A DNA stretch of 64,000 bases from Pantoea sp. Ap-967. GTDB lineage: Bacteria; Pseudomonadota; Gammaproteobacteria; Pseudomonadales; Pseudomonadaceae. Under the pieces are notes generated by a model, which worked only from the letters and a program-made list of their open reading frames with translations, was not told the DNA's origin and did not search any database. The DNA is taken from contig NZ_VWXK01000013.1 of the NCBI RefSeq assembly GCF_011752565.1, forward strand, positions 62,001 through 126,000, given 5' to 3'. A program made the translations under genes and the position numbers. Within the stretch, counting starts at the first letter, position 1. Each line of letters opens with the position of its first letter. Shown here piece after piece: positions 44,789-55,606 of the stretch.

Positions 44789-45003
44789 TCTGACTCATAG
44801 TATCGATGCGCGAATGGCCTTCTCGATCCCACGATAGATCCTCCTAGCACTGTCTTCCCTAGAGCTTTCCAGCGCCTCAAACGTCGATCCGTTCTCACAC
44901 CCACCAAATGCAATTGCATTTTGCCATCACGCGAGCGCACACTCCCCGCCCTCGCACAACCCCAAGCGGCAAAACCAGGCTGCTAAGTTTACAAGGATCG
45001 AAC

Positions 45004-45480
45004 ATGAACGTATTACTCAGAATCATTGCACTCCCTGTGCTGCTGTACGGTGGGCTAGGAGCGATTTCCTCAATGATCACTGGCGATTGGTTCATGTTCT
45101 TCGTATTCGCCGGCTTTATGTTCGTGTACTTCAGCTTTGCAGAGTGGATCAGGTCTCGAACTCAGAACAAATTCAGCCGGCTGGTGAGTGCTCGGGGACT
45201 GCACCCTGATTTCATTTATCAATACGGCGGACAGGGCCTGGTGATTGACCTCGCAGCTCGGAAGCTCTTAATTGGAAGGGCACGGACTGGCGCGATTATT
45301 AACTTCAGCAGTGTCACTGAGTTTTTTACGAGCGACGTGCACAAGGGCAGCAATGTCTACATCAAAGAGATCAATGTGCGGACGAATGACTTCCACAACC
45401 CACTCATGACGGTGACCTTCGAGAACGAACCTCTGCGGAACATGGCATATGCAAAGCTTCATAGCGCTTTCAACTGCTAA
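45004..45480 (+). CDS. hypothetical membrane protein
   Basis: 158 residues from the ATG after AAGGATCGAAC. Two hydrophobic helices at about 4-23 and 30-48, then a roughly 100-residue cytoplasmic part with FIYQYGGQGLVIDLAARKLL and PLMTVTFEN. It might belong to the DUF4755-like group of two-helix proteins, but I am not sure. No link to the catabolic genes; lies beyond the last operator. Confidence 0.65.
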   Translation: MNVLLRIIALPVLLYGGLGAISSMITGDWFMFFVFAGFMFVYFSFAEWIRSRTQNKFSRLVSARGLHPDFIYQYGGQGLVIDLAARKLLIGRARTGAIINFSSVTEFFTSDVHKGSNVYIKEINVRTNDFHNPLMTVTFENEPLRNMAYAKLHSAFNC

Positions 45481-45666
45481 AAAAGCTGCATGCAACACTA
45501 ACGACTACCAGTAGATGTGCCTGAAAGCTTCGATCATACAAGCTTTGGCATCCATCACTCTATTGAAGATTACTACTCAAGATTTAAAGGCGTTCGGTAA
45601 CCTGGTGAGAGAATCCAAGGCCACCCCGCCCGCGAAACACGAAATACTGATTCAAGGATTGCTCTA

Positions 45667-46074
45667 ATGTTGAAATGCTCCATCACCCGTCTCGCTGCTT
45701 GCACCGTCCTGTCCGCGATGTGCTCCGGCATTGCTTTAGCGGGCAGTCGAACCTGCTCCGACCCACAGGTCAAGGAGGCTCTGACTCTTAAGGCTCAAAG
45801 CTCCCGCAACAGCTACGTTGACATGCTCAACCGACAAGGTCGCGGTGTCTGGGCCAAGGTTACAGGCATCCACGAGATCGAAAGCCTGTCGACCAACAAG
45901 GCGTCGGGCCGCAAGAAATGCTTTGCTAAGGCCTCGGTAGAATCCAACATGGGCATGCTGGCCCAGCCGGTTTGGATGACTTACACACTTGGCCAATACG
46001 ATGACGGCAAGCAGTACACGGACATTCACGTGATGTCGGCAGACGAGCGCCAAAGCTTCGAACGCGACCACTGA
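45667..46074 (+). CDS. hypothetical secreted protein
   Basis: 135 residues. Signal peptide of about 25 residues (ITRLAACTVLSAMCSGIALA) with the cleavage site before GSRTCSDP; the mature part has two cysteines (CSDP and KKCFAK) that could form one disulphide. No family recognised. Between another orphan and the rearranged IS region. Confidence 0.65.
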   Translation: MLKCSITRLAACTVLSAMCSGIALAGSRTCSDPQVKEALTLKAQSSRNSYVDMLNRQGRGVWAKVTGIHEIESLSTNKASGRKKCFAKASVESNMGMLAQPVWMTYTLGQYDDGKQYTDIHVMSADERQSFERDH

Positions 46075-46483
46075 CTTCCTCGTCACCGAGCCGCAGGGCA
46101 TGATCGACCTGTGAACTCGCAAAAATGTATGACTGCGCCCGTCATCCACAATGACCACACTGCACTAGGTTCAGAGGGTCGAATTTTCCGCGAAGCGGCT
46201 TAGCAAGCAGAGCGCGCAGGCGTGAGGATGGAAGCCCTCAGGGCCGAGACTAGGTAAACCTAGGCTCGGCTCACGACAGCCGTACCGCAGGTCACGCACT
46301 ATTCCTCTCAAGCATCCCGGGCCCGGCGATTGCCCCTCTGCCAAAATTTGAAGAAATTATTCCTCAGCAATAATTATTGCCGAACCATAATTTGAGCTAA
46401 TTGAGACCGGCATGGCGGTTAGCTACGCTTGCCATCACCATCTCGCGTAGCTTCTGTGACCCGACCGTAAGCCTCATCACCTA
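46075..46483. other. non-coding region with a strong inverted repeat
   Basis: About 400 bp with no convincing gene. It contains the near-perfect inverted repeat GCCGAG-A-CTAGGT-AA-ACCTAG-G-CTCGGC (46243-46270) inside a stretch that reads like a repeated Pseudomonas structural element. It may mark an end of a mobile element or a structured RNA; I cannot assign it. Confidence 0.45.
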
Positions 46484-47701
<1,218 letters not shown>

Positions 47702-47868
47702 CACCTGCGCACGGCCCACGTTGTATCAATAGGCGACTTTGGCAACGTGAGCCCTTACCTCAGAAGATGTCGGTCGAGGAAAAGTTTCATGATAAACCGC
47801 CACGGCGAGGCCTAGGATAAACACCAAAAGGTCATGTTCCCGCGCCTCAACTCCACAGGAAGTCAAAA

Positions 47869-48093
47869 ATGATCGCTAACCTCGTCAAAGTTTCACTGCT
47901 GGGCGGTGTTCTGTTCCTGAGCGCCTGTTCGGTATCAGGCGTGAGCACCCGAAACGATTATTCGACCGACTCCGTGGCGCCAGCGGGGTTTGGCCCGGGG
48001 CCGACGAACAGTGGAAAGCAGATGAATTTCCACGGTAACGCCTTGAGCAACAGCTTTGGCGAGTACAGTTCCGGGTTGCTGCATGACGATTAA
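47869..48093 (+). CDS. small lipoprotein
   Basis: 74 residues. Signal peptide with lipobox LSAC (Cys at about 20), then an unstructured Gly/Ser/Asn-rich tail ending SSGLLHDD. Preceded by AGGAAG. No family recognised. Confidence 0.7.
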   Translation: MIANLVKVSLLGGVLFLSACSVSGVSTRNDYSTDSVAPAGFGPGPTNSGKQMNFHGNALSNSFGEYSSGLLHDD

Positions 48094-48162
48094 CGAGCGC
48101 CTTGGACAGGCACCTCGCGAGCAAGGCCAGCCCTTCTGGCTAGCCCCCCGTACAGGATTGAT

Positions 48163-48600
48163 CTAGAGCTCTACAACGATCTTGCCCACCTGGTTGTTTG
48201 ATTCCATATAGCGGTGCGCTTCAACGATCTCGTCGAACTTGAACACCTTGCCGACAATTGGACGCAAGCTGCCATTCTCCAAACCGTCGGTGATAAACGC
48301 CTTGGCCCTGTTCAGCCGTGCCTCATCCTGGGTAACCTCGAAAAGCTGGTAACCCCGAAGGGTCAAGTCCTTGCCGAGCAGTTCCATCACCGGCACGCTG
48401 ATGCCAGACGTTTCCAGCGCACCGTACTGGAAGAAAATCCCGAGGTAAGACAGCGACCGCAGGATATTTCCCACCTCGGGGCCACCCACGGGGTCGAAGG
48501 CCATGCGCGCCCCCTTCCCGTCTGTAATGCGAGCCACTGCGGCGACCAGGTCCTCCTCAGCCGTTGCGATCACGTGCACTGCCCCAGCATCCGAAGCTGA
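48163..48600 (-). pseudogene. MDR-family quinone oxidoreductase, C-terminal half
   Basis: Reads AVHVIATAEEDLVAAVA, FDPVGGPEVGNIL, LGIFFQYGALE and VEAHRYMESNNQVGKIVVEL: the Rossmann and C-terminal parts of a zinc-independent MDR. The GroES domain and GXGXXG motif are missing; the upstream end runs directly into a LysR fragment. Remnant. Confidence 0.8.
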
Positions 48601-48710
48601 ATTGACTTAGACACAGCCGGCCGGTGCATGTGGAGCGACTGTGCAGCGTTGGTAAAGCTGCCCGTCTCCACGACGCTCACGAACACCTGCATCGCATTCA
48701 GCACATCCAT
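48601..48710 (-). pseudogene. LysR-family regulator, N-terminal fragment
   Basis: Starts MDVLNAMQVFVSVVETGSF then TNAAQSLHMHRPAVSKSIQ, i.e. the first 37 residues of a LysR protein (helix-turn-helix), after which the frame enters the MDR remnant and stops. Deletion junction near 48600. Confidence 0.8.
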
Positions 48711-49055
48711 TGATGACTCCAGGTAAAGAGGTTGAACCGCCGCAGCTTACCAATGCTGTTCAGTCAAGCAACCTGTTGACCCAGCCGCACTGACTTGTGC
48801 ATTATCCAAACGCACCGCTTTGCAACGGATCATCCATGATTCTCATCACCGACCACATGCTGACTGCCAAGGGCTTTTCTGCCCTGGCATGCGCATGCGT
48901 GTCCGTTGCCAAGAAATCCAAGAAACAGCCGCTCATTTGACCGGGGCGCTGTCCCGTCAGATGAGCTGACAGGACAGATAGCGCAAGGTCTCCTCCCCGC
49001 TTGATTCCCATCCCCTCCTCTGACGTCGACTATCGGTCTTCCTGAGGAGTAATGC
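48711..49055. other. intergenic, with hairpin upstream of the DapA-type gene
   Basis: 345 bp. A short open frame begins at 48837 (MILITDHMLTAKG, 34 residues) without a clear ribosome site. At 48946-48984 there is a long hairpin (GCGCT-GTCC-GTCAG / CTGAC-GGAC-AGCGC) that would be in the leader of the DapA-type gene. Confidence 0.45.
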
Positions 49056-49922
49056 ATGTCTAATTTCCGCGGTATCTGGGTAGCGCTGGTCACACCTTTT
49101 CGTTTGGGCCAGGTCGATTTCGAGGCGCTTCAAGGGTTAGCGAAGAAACTGTTGGCTGAAGGTGTGAGAGGCTTGGTCGTGTGCGGTACTACTGGCGAAG
49201 CTGCCGCGATGAGTGAGGATGAGCAGCTCAAGGTGCTGGATGCCGTACTGAGGGTCGCCCACCCGAGCCAAGTCATCATGGGCCTCTCGGGAAACAATCT
49301 GCAGGAAGTGCTGGCGTTCCAGCAGAAACTCCAAAGCTATGCCATTGCCGGCATTCTAGTCCCCGCGCCCTACTACATCCGTCCCTCCCAGCAAGGCATC
49401 GAATCCTTCTTCAAAGCCGTTGCTGACGCGTCTTCCGCTCCTGTGGTGCTTTACGACATTCCTTACCGGACTGGCGTTAGGATCGAGCGGGCGACGATCA
49501 GACGGATCGTCCAGCACGCAAACATCGTCGCAGTAAAAGATTGCGGCGGAGACATCGAAACCACCATGGCGCTGATCAACGACGGCCATGCCCAAGTGCT
49601 CACGGGCGAAGACATCCAAATCTTCACTAACCTCGCCCTGGGCGGTGCTGGCGCCATATCAGCTTCGGCGCATATCCATGCAAGTCTCTACGTTCAGGTG
49701 GTGCGCGATCTGGACAGGGGGGCCATCCACGATGCTCGATCGCTGTTCTACCGACTGCTGCCGTGGATACAGTCAGCTTTCAGCGAACCAAACCCAGCTG
49801 TAATAAAAGCCGCGCTGGCTGTTGAAGGCCTTATCGCCAATGAGCTTCGCGAACCGATGCAGCCCTGCAGTGCAGTGACAATGGAGCGTGTTCGCGAAAT
49901 GCTCCCGTCTATATCGCTGTAA
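49056..49922 (+). CDS. DapA-family lyase
   Basis: 288 residues, complete TIM barrel. Canonical carboxylate loop CGTTGEAA, tyrosine in LYDIPYRTG, and Schiff-base lysine in VAVKDCGGD. Closer to true dihydrodipicolinate synthase than the copy at the left window edge, but its neighbours (two RraA-type aldolases, LysR, hydrolase) point to catabolism of a 2-oxo acid. ATG after GAGGAGTA. Convergent with the RraA-type pair. Confidence 0.9.
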   Translation: MSNFRGIWVALVTPFRLGQVDFEALQGLAKKLLAEGVRGLVVCGTTGEAAAMSEDEQLKVLDAVLRVAHPSQVIMGLSGNNLQEVLAFQQKLQSYAIAGILVPAPYYIRPSQQGIESFFKAVADASSAPVVLYDIPYRTGVRIERATIRRIVQHANIVAVKDCGGDIETTMALINDGHAQVLTGEDIQIFTNLALGGAGAISASAHIHASLYVQVVRDLDRGAIHDARSLFYRLLPWIQSAFSEPNPAVIKAALAVEGLIANELREPMQPCSAVTMERVREMLPSISL

Positions 49923-49946
49923 AAACCCCATGCAGGCGGCTAAGGC

Positions 49947-50612
49947 TCATGGTTGCCTACTCTGCAAACCATGGTAACCGAGGGCGGCGCGGGCTTCCTT
50001 GAGGCGCTTTCCGCTGGCGATCTGCTCGCGGATCTGCGCTTCAACGTGTTCGATACGGCGTGCCGTTTCAGCCACTTCCTGGGCACGATCACGTGGGACG
50101 ATGACGACACCATTGACGTCAGCGACGACGATGTCGCGTGCACAGACCCGGGCATGGCCAATTGAAACGGGCTGGTTGATGGCCACGACTTCCACGCGGT
50201 CCTTGCCGGTACGCATGAAGCGGCCCTTGCTGAACAGCGGGTAGCCTTCGCCCAGTGCCTTGTTCACATCGCGGCAGACGCCATCAATCACGGTGCCCGC
50301 GATACCGCGCGCCAGGGCGTACTGGGTCATGATGTCGCCCCACACCGTGCAATCGGTACGGCCTTCGTTGGCGATGACCACTACGTCACCTGGTGCTACC
50401 TCATCAATGAAGTCGCCCACCGTGCCGGGCGGCGTGCTCGCACTGACGTACTGCACAGTGAAGGCTGGACCGACCACCACCTGGCTATAGTTGGCCAGTG
50501 GTGCAATTCCGAAGGCCTGGCCTGGGAGGCCCAGTTTGTCCATCGCGTCGGACACGCCCGGGGTATCCAGGCCATCGAACAAGGCAACGAGATCTTTATC
50601 GCAAAGGCTCAT
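49947..50612 (-). CDS. RraA/HMG-aldolase-family protein
   Basis: 221 residues. PGDVVVIANEGRTDCTVWGD, GIAGTVIDGVCRD with the Arg-Asp pair, and VVIVPRDRAQEV are features of the 4-hydroxy-4-methyl-2-oxoglutarate aldolase/4-carboxy-4-hydroxy-2-oxoadipate aldolase branch. Lies one base after a second member of the family on the same strand. The reaction is probably a retro-aldol cleavage to pyruvate or oxaloacetate decarboxylation. Confidence 0.87.
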   Translation of the reverse strand: MSLCDKDLVALFDGLDTPGVSDAMDKLGLPGQAFGIAPLANYSQVVVGPAFTVQYVSASTPPGTVGDFIDEVAPGDVVVIANEGRTDCTVWGDIMTQYALARGIAGTVIDGVCRDVNKALGEGYPLFSKGRFMRTGKDRVEVVAINQPVSIGHARVCARDIVVADVNGVVIVPRDRAQEVAETARRIEHVEAQIREQIASGKRLKEARAALGYHGLQSRQP

Positions 50613-50613
50613 G

Positions 50614-51276
50614 TCAGTGCTCCACCGTGATGGCTTCGAATTGGCTGTCGTGCATCACTTCCTCGACCGAGCGGCCGGCCCGGACGGCATCCACCATGCC
50701 GGCTTGGCGCCGGTCAATACGCTCGGCCAGATCGAGCACTTTCTCGATGGCGTCGGCCGAGACAAAAACGGTGCCGCATTCGTCGGCGATGACGTAGTCG
50801 CCCTCCTCAACCTCAACGCCGGCCATGCGAACGCCAACAGCCGCGTCGATCTGGATGAGCCGTTTACGTGCGCTGATCATGGTCACGCCGCGACCGAACA
50901 CCGGATAGCCGATATCGGCGCTGCCGCGGATGTCACGGCTGAAGCCATCGATGATCGAGCCGCGGATGCCTTTGCGCTGGGCTGCGTTGGCCAGGATGTC
51001 GCCCCAGCTGGAGATGCCATCGGCGCCACCGGCAATCACCAGCACGCGGTCGTCGCTGGTGATCTGCTCCACGACCGGGGTAATCAGGTGAGCGGTGGGC
51101 GCCACGTCCTGCTTTGGCCCCAACTGCACAGTACTGGCGCGGCCAACGATCTTCGGGCAGTTCCAGAGCGGCATCAGGCCGTTGGTGGCGCCAGGAAGCT
51201 GGAGGAAGTCGAGCGCGTCCGACACCGTGTTGGTATCGAGCGCAGCCAGGCGATCAAGCGGGGCGTTCAAGCTCAT
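50614..51276 (-). CDS. RraA/HMG-aldolase-family protein
   Basis: 220 residues from the ATG giving MSLNAPLDRLAALDTNTVSD. SSWGDILANAAQRKGIRGS, IIDGFSRD and VIADECGTVFVS match the family; overall perhaps a third identical to the next gene, so they are diverged tandem paralogues that could form a mixed complex. Divergent from a LysR gene with about 107 bp between starts. Confidence 0.87.
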   Translation of the reverse strand: MSLNAPLDRLAALDTNTVSDALDFLQLPGATNGLMPLWNCPKIVGRASTVQLGPKQDVAPTAHLITPVVEQITSDDRVLVIAGGADGISSWGDILANAAQRKGIRGSIIDGFSRDIRGSADIGYPVFGRGVTMISARKRLIQIDAAVGVRMAGVEVEEGDYVIADECGTVFVSADAIEKVLDLAERIDRRQAGMVDAVRAGRSVEEVMHDSQFEAITVEH

Positions 51277-51383
51277 GGGTTGCAGGCCTCTGGTAAGTGA
51301 GGCTTGAGTATCTGCGCCGATATTTGATACGTATATTACCAATAACCTAAGCTATCCATACTACAAACCTATGGAATAGCGCT

Positions 51384-52283
51384 GTGATCAACTTTCGCTT
51401 GATACGCCACCTCTGGTTGTTCCTGGCCGTTGCCGAGGACCAGAACTTCAGCCGTGCGGCCAAGCGCCTGGGCATGTCGCAGCCCCCGTTGACCGAGCAA
51501 ATTCAAGCGCTCGAACACTCCCTTCGCGTTCAACTGTTCACCCGCTCTCGCCGTGGCGCCCAACTCACCGCCGCCGGCGCTGCAATCCTCCCTGCAGTGC
51601 GAAAATTTGCCGATCAACTGGAGCGGCTGGAGTTGGCGGTTCACGAGGCCGTGGCCGGGCACTCTGGCGTGCTGACCATCGGGGCGATCACATCGGCCAT
51701 GATCGATGTGCTGCCGCAGCTGATCGAGCGCTTCAAGCAGGACCACCCGTTGATCACGGTTTCGGTTCGAGAGATCGATAGTGCGGAGGCCATTCCGGCG
51801 CTTGAGGCCGGCGATATCGATATTGCGTTCGCACGCCTGGAAGGCAACCTGGGCCGCCACCTGCAGTCGATGGCGCTGTCAGAAGACCGCCTGGCGGTCG
51901 CGATGCCCAAGGATCATCCTTTGGCCGCCCGTGAAGCCATCGACCTGAAGGCGCTTGCCGATGAAACGCTGGTGATGGCGTCCAGAGACGTAAGCCCTGT
52001 GTACTTCGATTACCTGGTTGGGCTATGCAAAGCCAGCGGCTTCGCGCCGCGCATCGTGCATCAGGTGCGCTCTGTTTCATCGCAGGTGGCGTTCGTCAGT
52101 TGCGGCCAGGGCATCGCCTTGGTGCCGACCTCGATGAACAAACTGGCGCCGGAAAATGTGCTGGTGCGGCCTTTGCAGCCGGAAGTGAAGGTTGTCACTA
52201 CCGCCATGGCGTGGCATGGCGTCAACGGTAACCCGCTGGTGGAGGCGATGATCGATCAGGCCAAGCAGGTTTTTCCATCATAG
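51384..52283 (+). CDS. LysR-family regulator
   Basis: 299 residues; helix-turn-helix NFSRAAKRLGMSQPPLTEQI (about 20-39), of the BenM/CatM/CbbR-like subgroup (SQPPLTEQIQALE). Divergent from the RraA-type pair, which it probably activates. Confidence 0.9.
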   Translation: MINFRLIRHLWLFLAVAEDQNFSRAAKRLGMSQPPLTEQIQALEHSLRVQLFTRSRRGAQLTAAGAAILPAVRKFADQLERLELAVHEAVAGHSGVLTIGAITSAMIDVLPQLIERFKQDHPLITVSVREIDSAEAIPALEAGDIDIAFARLEGNLGRHLQSMALSEDRLAVAMPKDHPLAAREAIDLKALADETLVMASRDVSPVYFDYLVGLCKASGFAPRIVHQVRSVSSQVAFVSCGQGIALVPTSMNKLAPENVLVRPLQPEVKVVTTAMAWHGVNGNPLVEAMIDQAKQVFPS

Positions 52284-52372
52284 GCTGGGCATATGGCTGG
52301 GTTCGCAGCTTCGTATTTTACAAAATGCCGGGCTGGACCGACATTGCGGCCTCTGTAAAAGGAGCTCCCACC

Positions 52373-53182
52373 GTGGCACACCCTGCTCGCTTCACTCACG
52401 AGAAATTGCCGTTGAACATCGATGGCGTGTTGCTGGACCTGGCAGTGCTCCATCGGTCCGGTCCCAAGGCACCCATCCTCTTCCTGCATGGGTTCGGTTC
52501 AACCAAGGAAGACTATGCCGACATCACCCTGCAACCGGCATTCGAAGGGCACCCCTTCATTGCCTACGATGCGCCTGGTTGCGGTGAAACCGAATGCAGC
52601 GATCTCGCTCGCATCAACATCCCGTTAATGGTGAAGACAGCCCTGGCCGCACTTGCACATTTTGGCGTCGACAGGTTCCATCTGGTCGGTCACTCCATGG
52701 GGGGCCTGACCGGGCTGATGCTCGCTGACGCCTCTGCAGAGCGCGTGTTGAGTTTCGTCGACATCGAGGGCAACATCGCGCCTGAGGATTGCTTCCTCAG
52801 CCGACAGATCTTTGAGCACAAACGCGAGGATGATGCACGCTTCATGCGCGACTTCATCGCGCGCACCCGGCTTGCCGCCGACCCTGCCAGCGCGCTTTAC
52901 GCGGCGAGCCTCGCGCACAAAGTCCGTACCGGGGCGGTCCGTGGCATCTTCGAGTCCATGGTCGAGCTATCGGACAACGGCGGCCTGATGGAGAAATTCC
53001 TGGCGCTGCCTTTCCCGCGCCAGTACATGTACGGCATCACCAACGCCCACCTTTCCTACCTCGGCGACATCGCTGCCAAAGGGGTGCAACTGGCATGCAT
53101 CCCCGATTGTGGCCACTTCCCGATGTATTCCAACCCGGCGCTGATGTGGCAGCACATCAAGGCACTGCAAGCGCGCGTCTGA
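52373..53182 (+). CDS. alpha/beta hydrolase (GTG start)
   Basis: 269 residues from a GTG eight bases after GGAG (in AAAAGGAG); an ATG 48 bp earlier lacks any ribosome site. LFLHGFGSTKEDY, nucleophile in VGHSMGG, His in PDCGHFPM; the acid is not obvious. Follows the LysR gene by 89 bp. Probably an esterase or C-C hydrolase of the same small catabolic cluster. Confidence 0.85.
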   Translation: MAHPARFTHEKLPLNIDGVLLDLAVLHRSGPKAPILFLHGFGSTKEDYADITLQPAFEGHPFIAYDAPGCGETECSDLARINIPLMVKTALAALAHFGVDRFHLVGHSMGGLTGLMLADASAERVLSFVDIEGNIAPEDCFLSRQIFEHKREDDARFMRDFIARTRLAADPASALYAASLAHKVRTGAVRGIFESMVELSDNGGLMEKFLALPFPRQYMYGITNAHLSYLGDIAAKGVQLACIPDCGHFPMYSNPALMWQHIKALQARV

Positions 53183-53239
53183 GCTGATCGATGATGGCTT
53201 CAGGCAACGCATCATGCAGTTGCCCGAAGCTTGCAGATG

Positions 53240-53838
53240 TCAGTTGCGGGCGGACGTAAAGTCCGGGCGCGAGCGCCAGCCGGTGTTTTCCTCGACCGCA
53301 CCGCAACCGTCAAGGTAGCCGTGCTTGCGCAAGTCGGGCATAAGCACCGCAGCCAGCAAGGTAATCGCGCTCATGGCGGCGACGTAGTAATAGAAAACCG
53401 ACTCGACACCGGCGCCTCGCAACATCAGCGCGACGTACTCGGCCGTGCCGCCGCACAAGGCATTGCCAATGGCATAAGGCAAGCCAACACCGAGCGCACG
53501 TACCGTTGCCGGGTACAGGTCGGCTTTCAGCACGCCCGTCACTGGCGTATAGAACGCGGCGATCAGCAGGAGCACTGGGGCGGCCATGCCGACGGTGTCA
53601 TAGGTGGGCAGTACCGCGATCATCAGCGAACCGCCGCACATCAGGAACACCGAGATAATCATGGAGAACCGTCGGCCGCGGGTGTCGGCCAGGTAGCCGA
53701 AGATCCATCCGCCCAGCGGGCGCATGAAGAAGCCGACGGCGAAGATGCCTGCCGTGGCGAGCAGTTGCGTGGTCTGATCGCCCTGAGGGAAGAACAGCGC
53801 GGCGAAGTAGATCGAGGCATAGGCGTAGATTATGCCTG
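53240..53838 (-). pseudogene. MHS-family transporter with 5' truncation and internal deletion
   Basis: Reads IYAYASIYFAALFFPQGD, FMRPLGGWIFGYLADTRGRR and VGMAAPVLLLIAAFYTPVTG, then VRALGVGLPYAIGNALCGG to the end. In intact KgtP-like carriers about 250 residues lie between the APVLLL helix and the FYTPVTG-equivalent helix; they are missing here in frame. The first ~25 residues are also gone, replaced by REP-containing DNA. Non-functional. Confidence 0.82.
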
Positions 53839-53846
53839 GCGGGCAT

Positions 53847-53956
53847 GGCCCGCCGTACTACGGGCGGGAGAGCCGTTGCTAATTGGGGCCGCTCTGCGGC
53901 CCACGCAGCGGTTCATCGCCACGACAAGCCCCATCTCCAGGCCAGCGCCGCCCCTG
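53847..53956. repeat. partial REP-like sequence
   Basis: GGGGCCGCTCTGCGGCCCA near 53885 is a truncated relative of the REP units that follow. Confidence 0.45.
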
Positions 53957-54070
53957 GTAGGAGCGAGCGCAGCTCGCGATGGGGCGCGCAGCGGCCCCAG
54001 GGTTTCAGCCTCGCGGCTCATAGTGCTGGGGCTGCTTTGCAGCCCATCGCGAGCTGCGCTCGCTCCTACC
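53957..54070. repeat. inverted pair of REP elements
   Basis: Left unit 53957-53998 begins GTAGGAGCGAGCGCAGCTCG and ends CGGCCCC; right unit 54028-54070 is its near reverse complement (GGGGCTGCTTTGCAGCCCAT ... CGCTCCTACC). About 30 bp apart. This is the putida-type REP doublet (BIME-like), and such sites are also preferred insertion targets and transcription stoppers. Confidence 0.85.
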
Positions 54071-54279
54071 GGATCCTGTGGGAGCTGGCTTGTCGTGAAG
54101 TGAACAGCATTAGCCATAACGCTGTTTTCGGAAGGAGCACATCTGTACTCCAAGCATGTACAAAACCCACGCAATCTCGACAATGCCCAAGCTCAGCACG
54201 TCGCGCACTGCGGGCCATTGTTCCCACAGTGGGCCGATTCCCTGCTTAACTCACTCCTACCACTGCAGGAGCTGACACA

Positions 54280-55485
54280 ATGAGAGCACTGACCTATCAC
54301 GGCGCCAATGATGTTCGAGTGGATACCGTCGCCGACCCCATCATCGAACACTCCGACGATATCATTCTCAGGGTCACCGCCACCGCCATCTGTGGTTCTG
54401 ACCTTCATCTTTACCACGGCAGGGTTCCAGAAACCGAAGCGGGTGATATCTTCGGCCACGAGTTCATGGGCATTGTCGAGGACGTTGGCGCGGATGTAAC
54501 CAACGTCAAAGTTGGCGACCGCGTGGTCATCCCGTTTGTCATCGCCTGCGGCAGTTGCTTCTTCTGCCAGCACGACCTGTTCGCGGCCTGCGAAACCACC
54601 AACACCGGGCCCGGCGCCGTCATCCACAAAAAAGGCATTCCACCTGGCGCAGCGCTGTTTGGCTACAGCCATTTGTATGGGGGTATTCCTGGTGGGCAAG
54701 CGGATTACGTCCGGGTGCCCAAAGCCAATGTCGGGCCATTCAAAGTGCCAACTACCCTGGCTGACGACAAAGTGCTGTTCCTCTCCGACATCCTTCCCAC
54801 CGCGTGGCAAGCCGTCACCAATGCCGAGGTCGGCAAGGGGTCGTCGGTGGCCATCTATGGCGCCGGCCCAGTGGGGCTGCTGAGCGCCGCCTGCGCACGA
54901 ATGCTGGGTGCGAGCATCATCATCATGGTGGACAACAGCGACCATCGGCTGGCCTACGCCCGGGACGCCTACGGCGTCATCCCGATCCACTTCGAAAAGG
55001 ATGATGACCCCGCCGACAGCATCATTCGCCACACACCCGGTATGCGTGGTGTGGATGCGGTGATCGATGCGGTCGGGTTTGAAGCCAAAGGCAGCGCCAC
55101 GGATTCGCTGATGACCGCCTTGAAACTGGAAGGCAGCAGTGGCAAGGCCCTGCGCCAGAGCATTGCGGCGGTACGCCGTGGCGGCGTGGTCAGTGTGCCC
55201 GGGGTCTATGCGGGGTTCGTACACGGCTTTAGTTTCGGCGAAGCCTTCGACAAGGGCCTGACCTTCAAGATGGGCCAAACCCATGTTCAGAAGTACCTTC
55301 CCGAGCTGCTTGAGCATATCGAAGCTGGGCGCCTGCAGCCCGAGCTGATTGTCACCCACCGCCTTGCGCTAGAGGACGCAGCCAAGGGTTACAAGATGTT
55401 CGATCAGAAAACCGACAATTGCCGGAAAGTGATCCTTACGCCCGGGGCAGCATCAGGAACACTGGGCTCAGCCACCGACCGATAG
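54280..55485 (+). CDS. zinc-dependent alcohol/formaldehyde dehydrogenase
   Basis: 401 residues. Catalytic zinc ligands C38 (AICGSD) and H60-E61 (FGHEF); four-cysteine structural zinc lobe in [15 protein letters not shown]; Rossmann motif [11 protein letters not shown]. Length and the [19 protein letters not shown] insertion recall the glutathione-independent formaldehyde dehydrogenase (FdhA)-like branch, though other alcohols are possible. ATG after GGAG. Stands alone after the REP region. Confidence 0.9.
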   Translation: MRALTYHGANDVRVDTVADPIIEHSDDIILRVTATAICGSDLHLYHGRVPETEAGDIFGHEFMGIVEDVGADVTNVKVGDRVVIPFVIACGSCFFCQHDLFAACETTNTGPGAVIHKKGIPPGAALFGYSHLYGGIPGGQADYVRVPKANVGPFKVPTTLADDKVLFLSDILPTAWQAVTNAEVGKGSSVAIYGAGPVGLLSAACARMLGASIIIMVDNSDHRLAYARDAYGVIPIHFEKDDDPADSIIRHTPGMRGVDAVIDAVGFEAKGSATDSLMTALKLEGSSGKALRQSIAAVRRGGVVSVPGVYAGFVHGFSFGEAFDKGLTFKMGQTHVQKYLPELLEHIEAGRLQPELIVTHRLALEDAAKGYKMFDQKTDNCRKVILTPGAASGTLGSATDR

Positions 55486-55606
55486 CGGGTACAGAGTGAT
55501 ACACGGCGAGCCATTCCCGACATAACCCGGATAACCGCCGTTGTCACCATGGCGCCTCGAAACGCGGCAACTTCCCGTATGCCGCGTTGCCACTTCGGAG
55601 CCCGCC

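Noticed and set aside
44991..45003. AAGTTTACA before the hypothetical gene at 45.0 kb as an operator
   Set aside because: Lacks the central CG and the left half-site.
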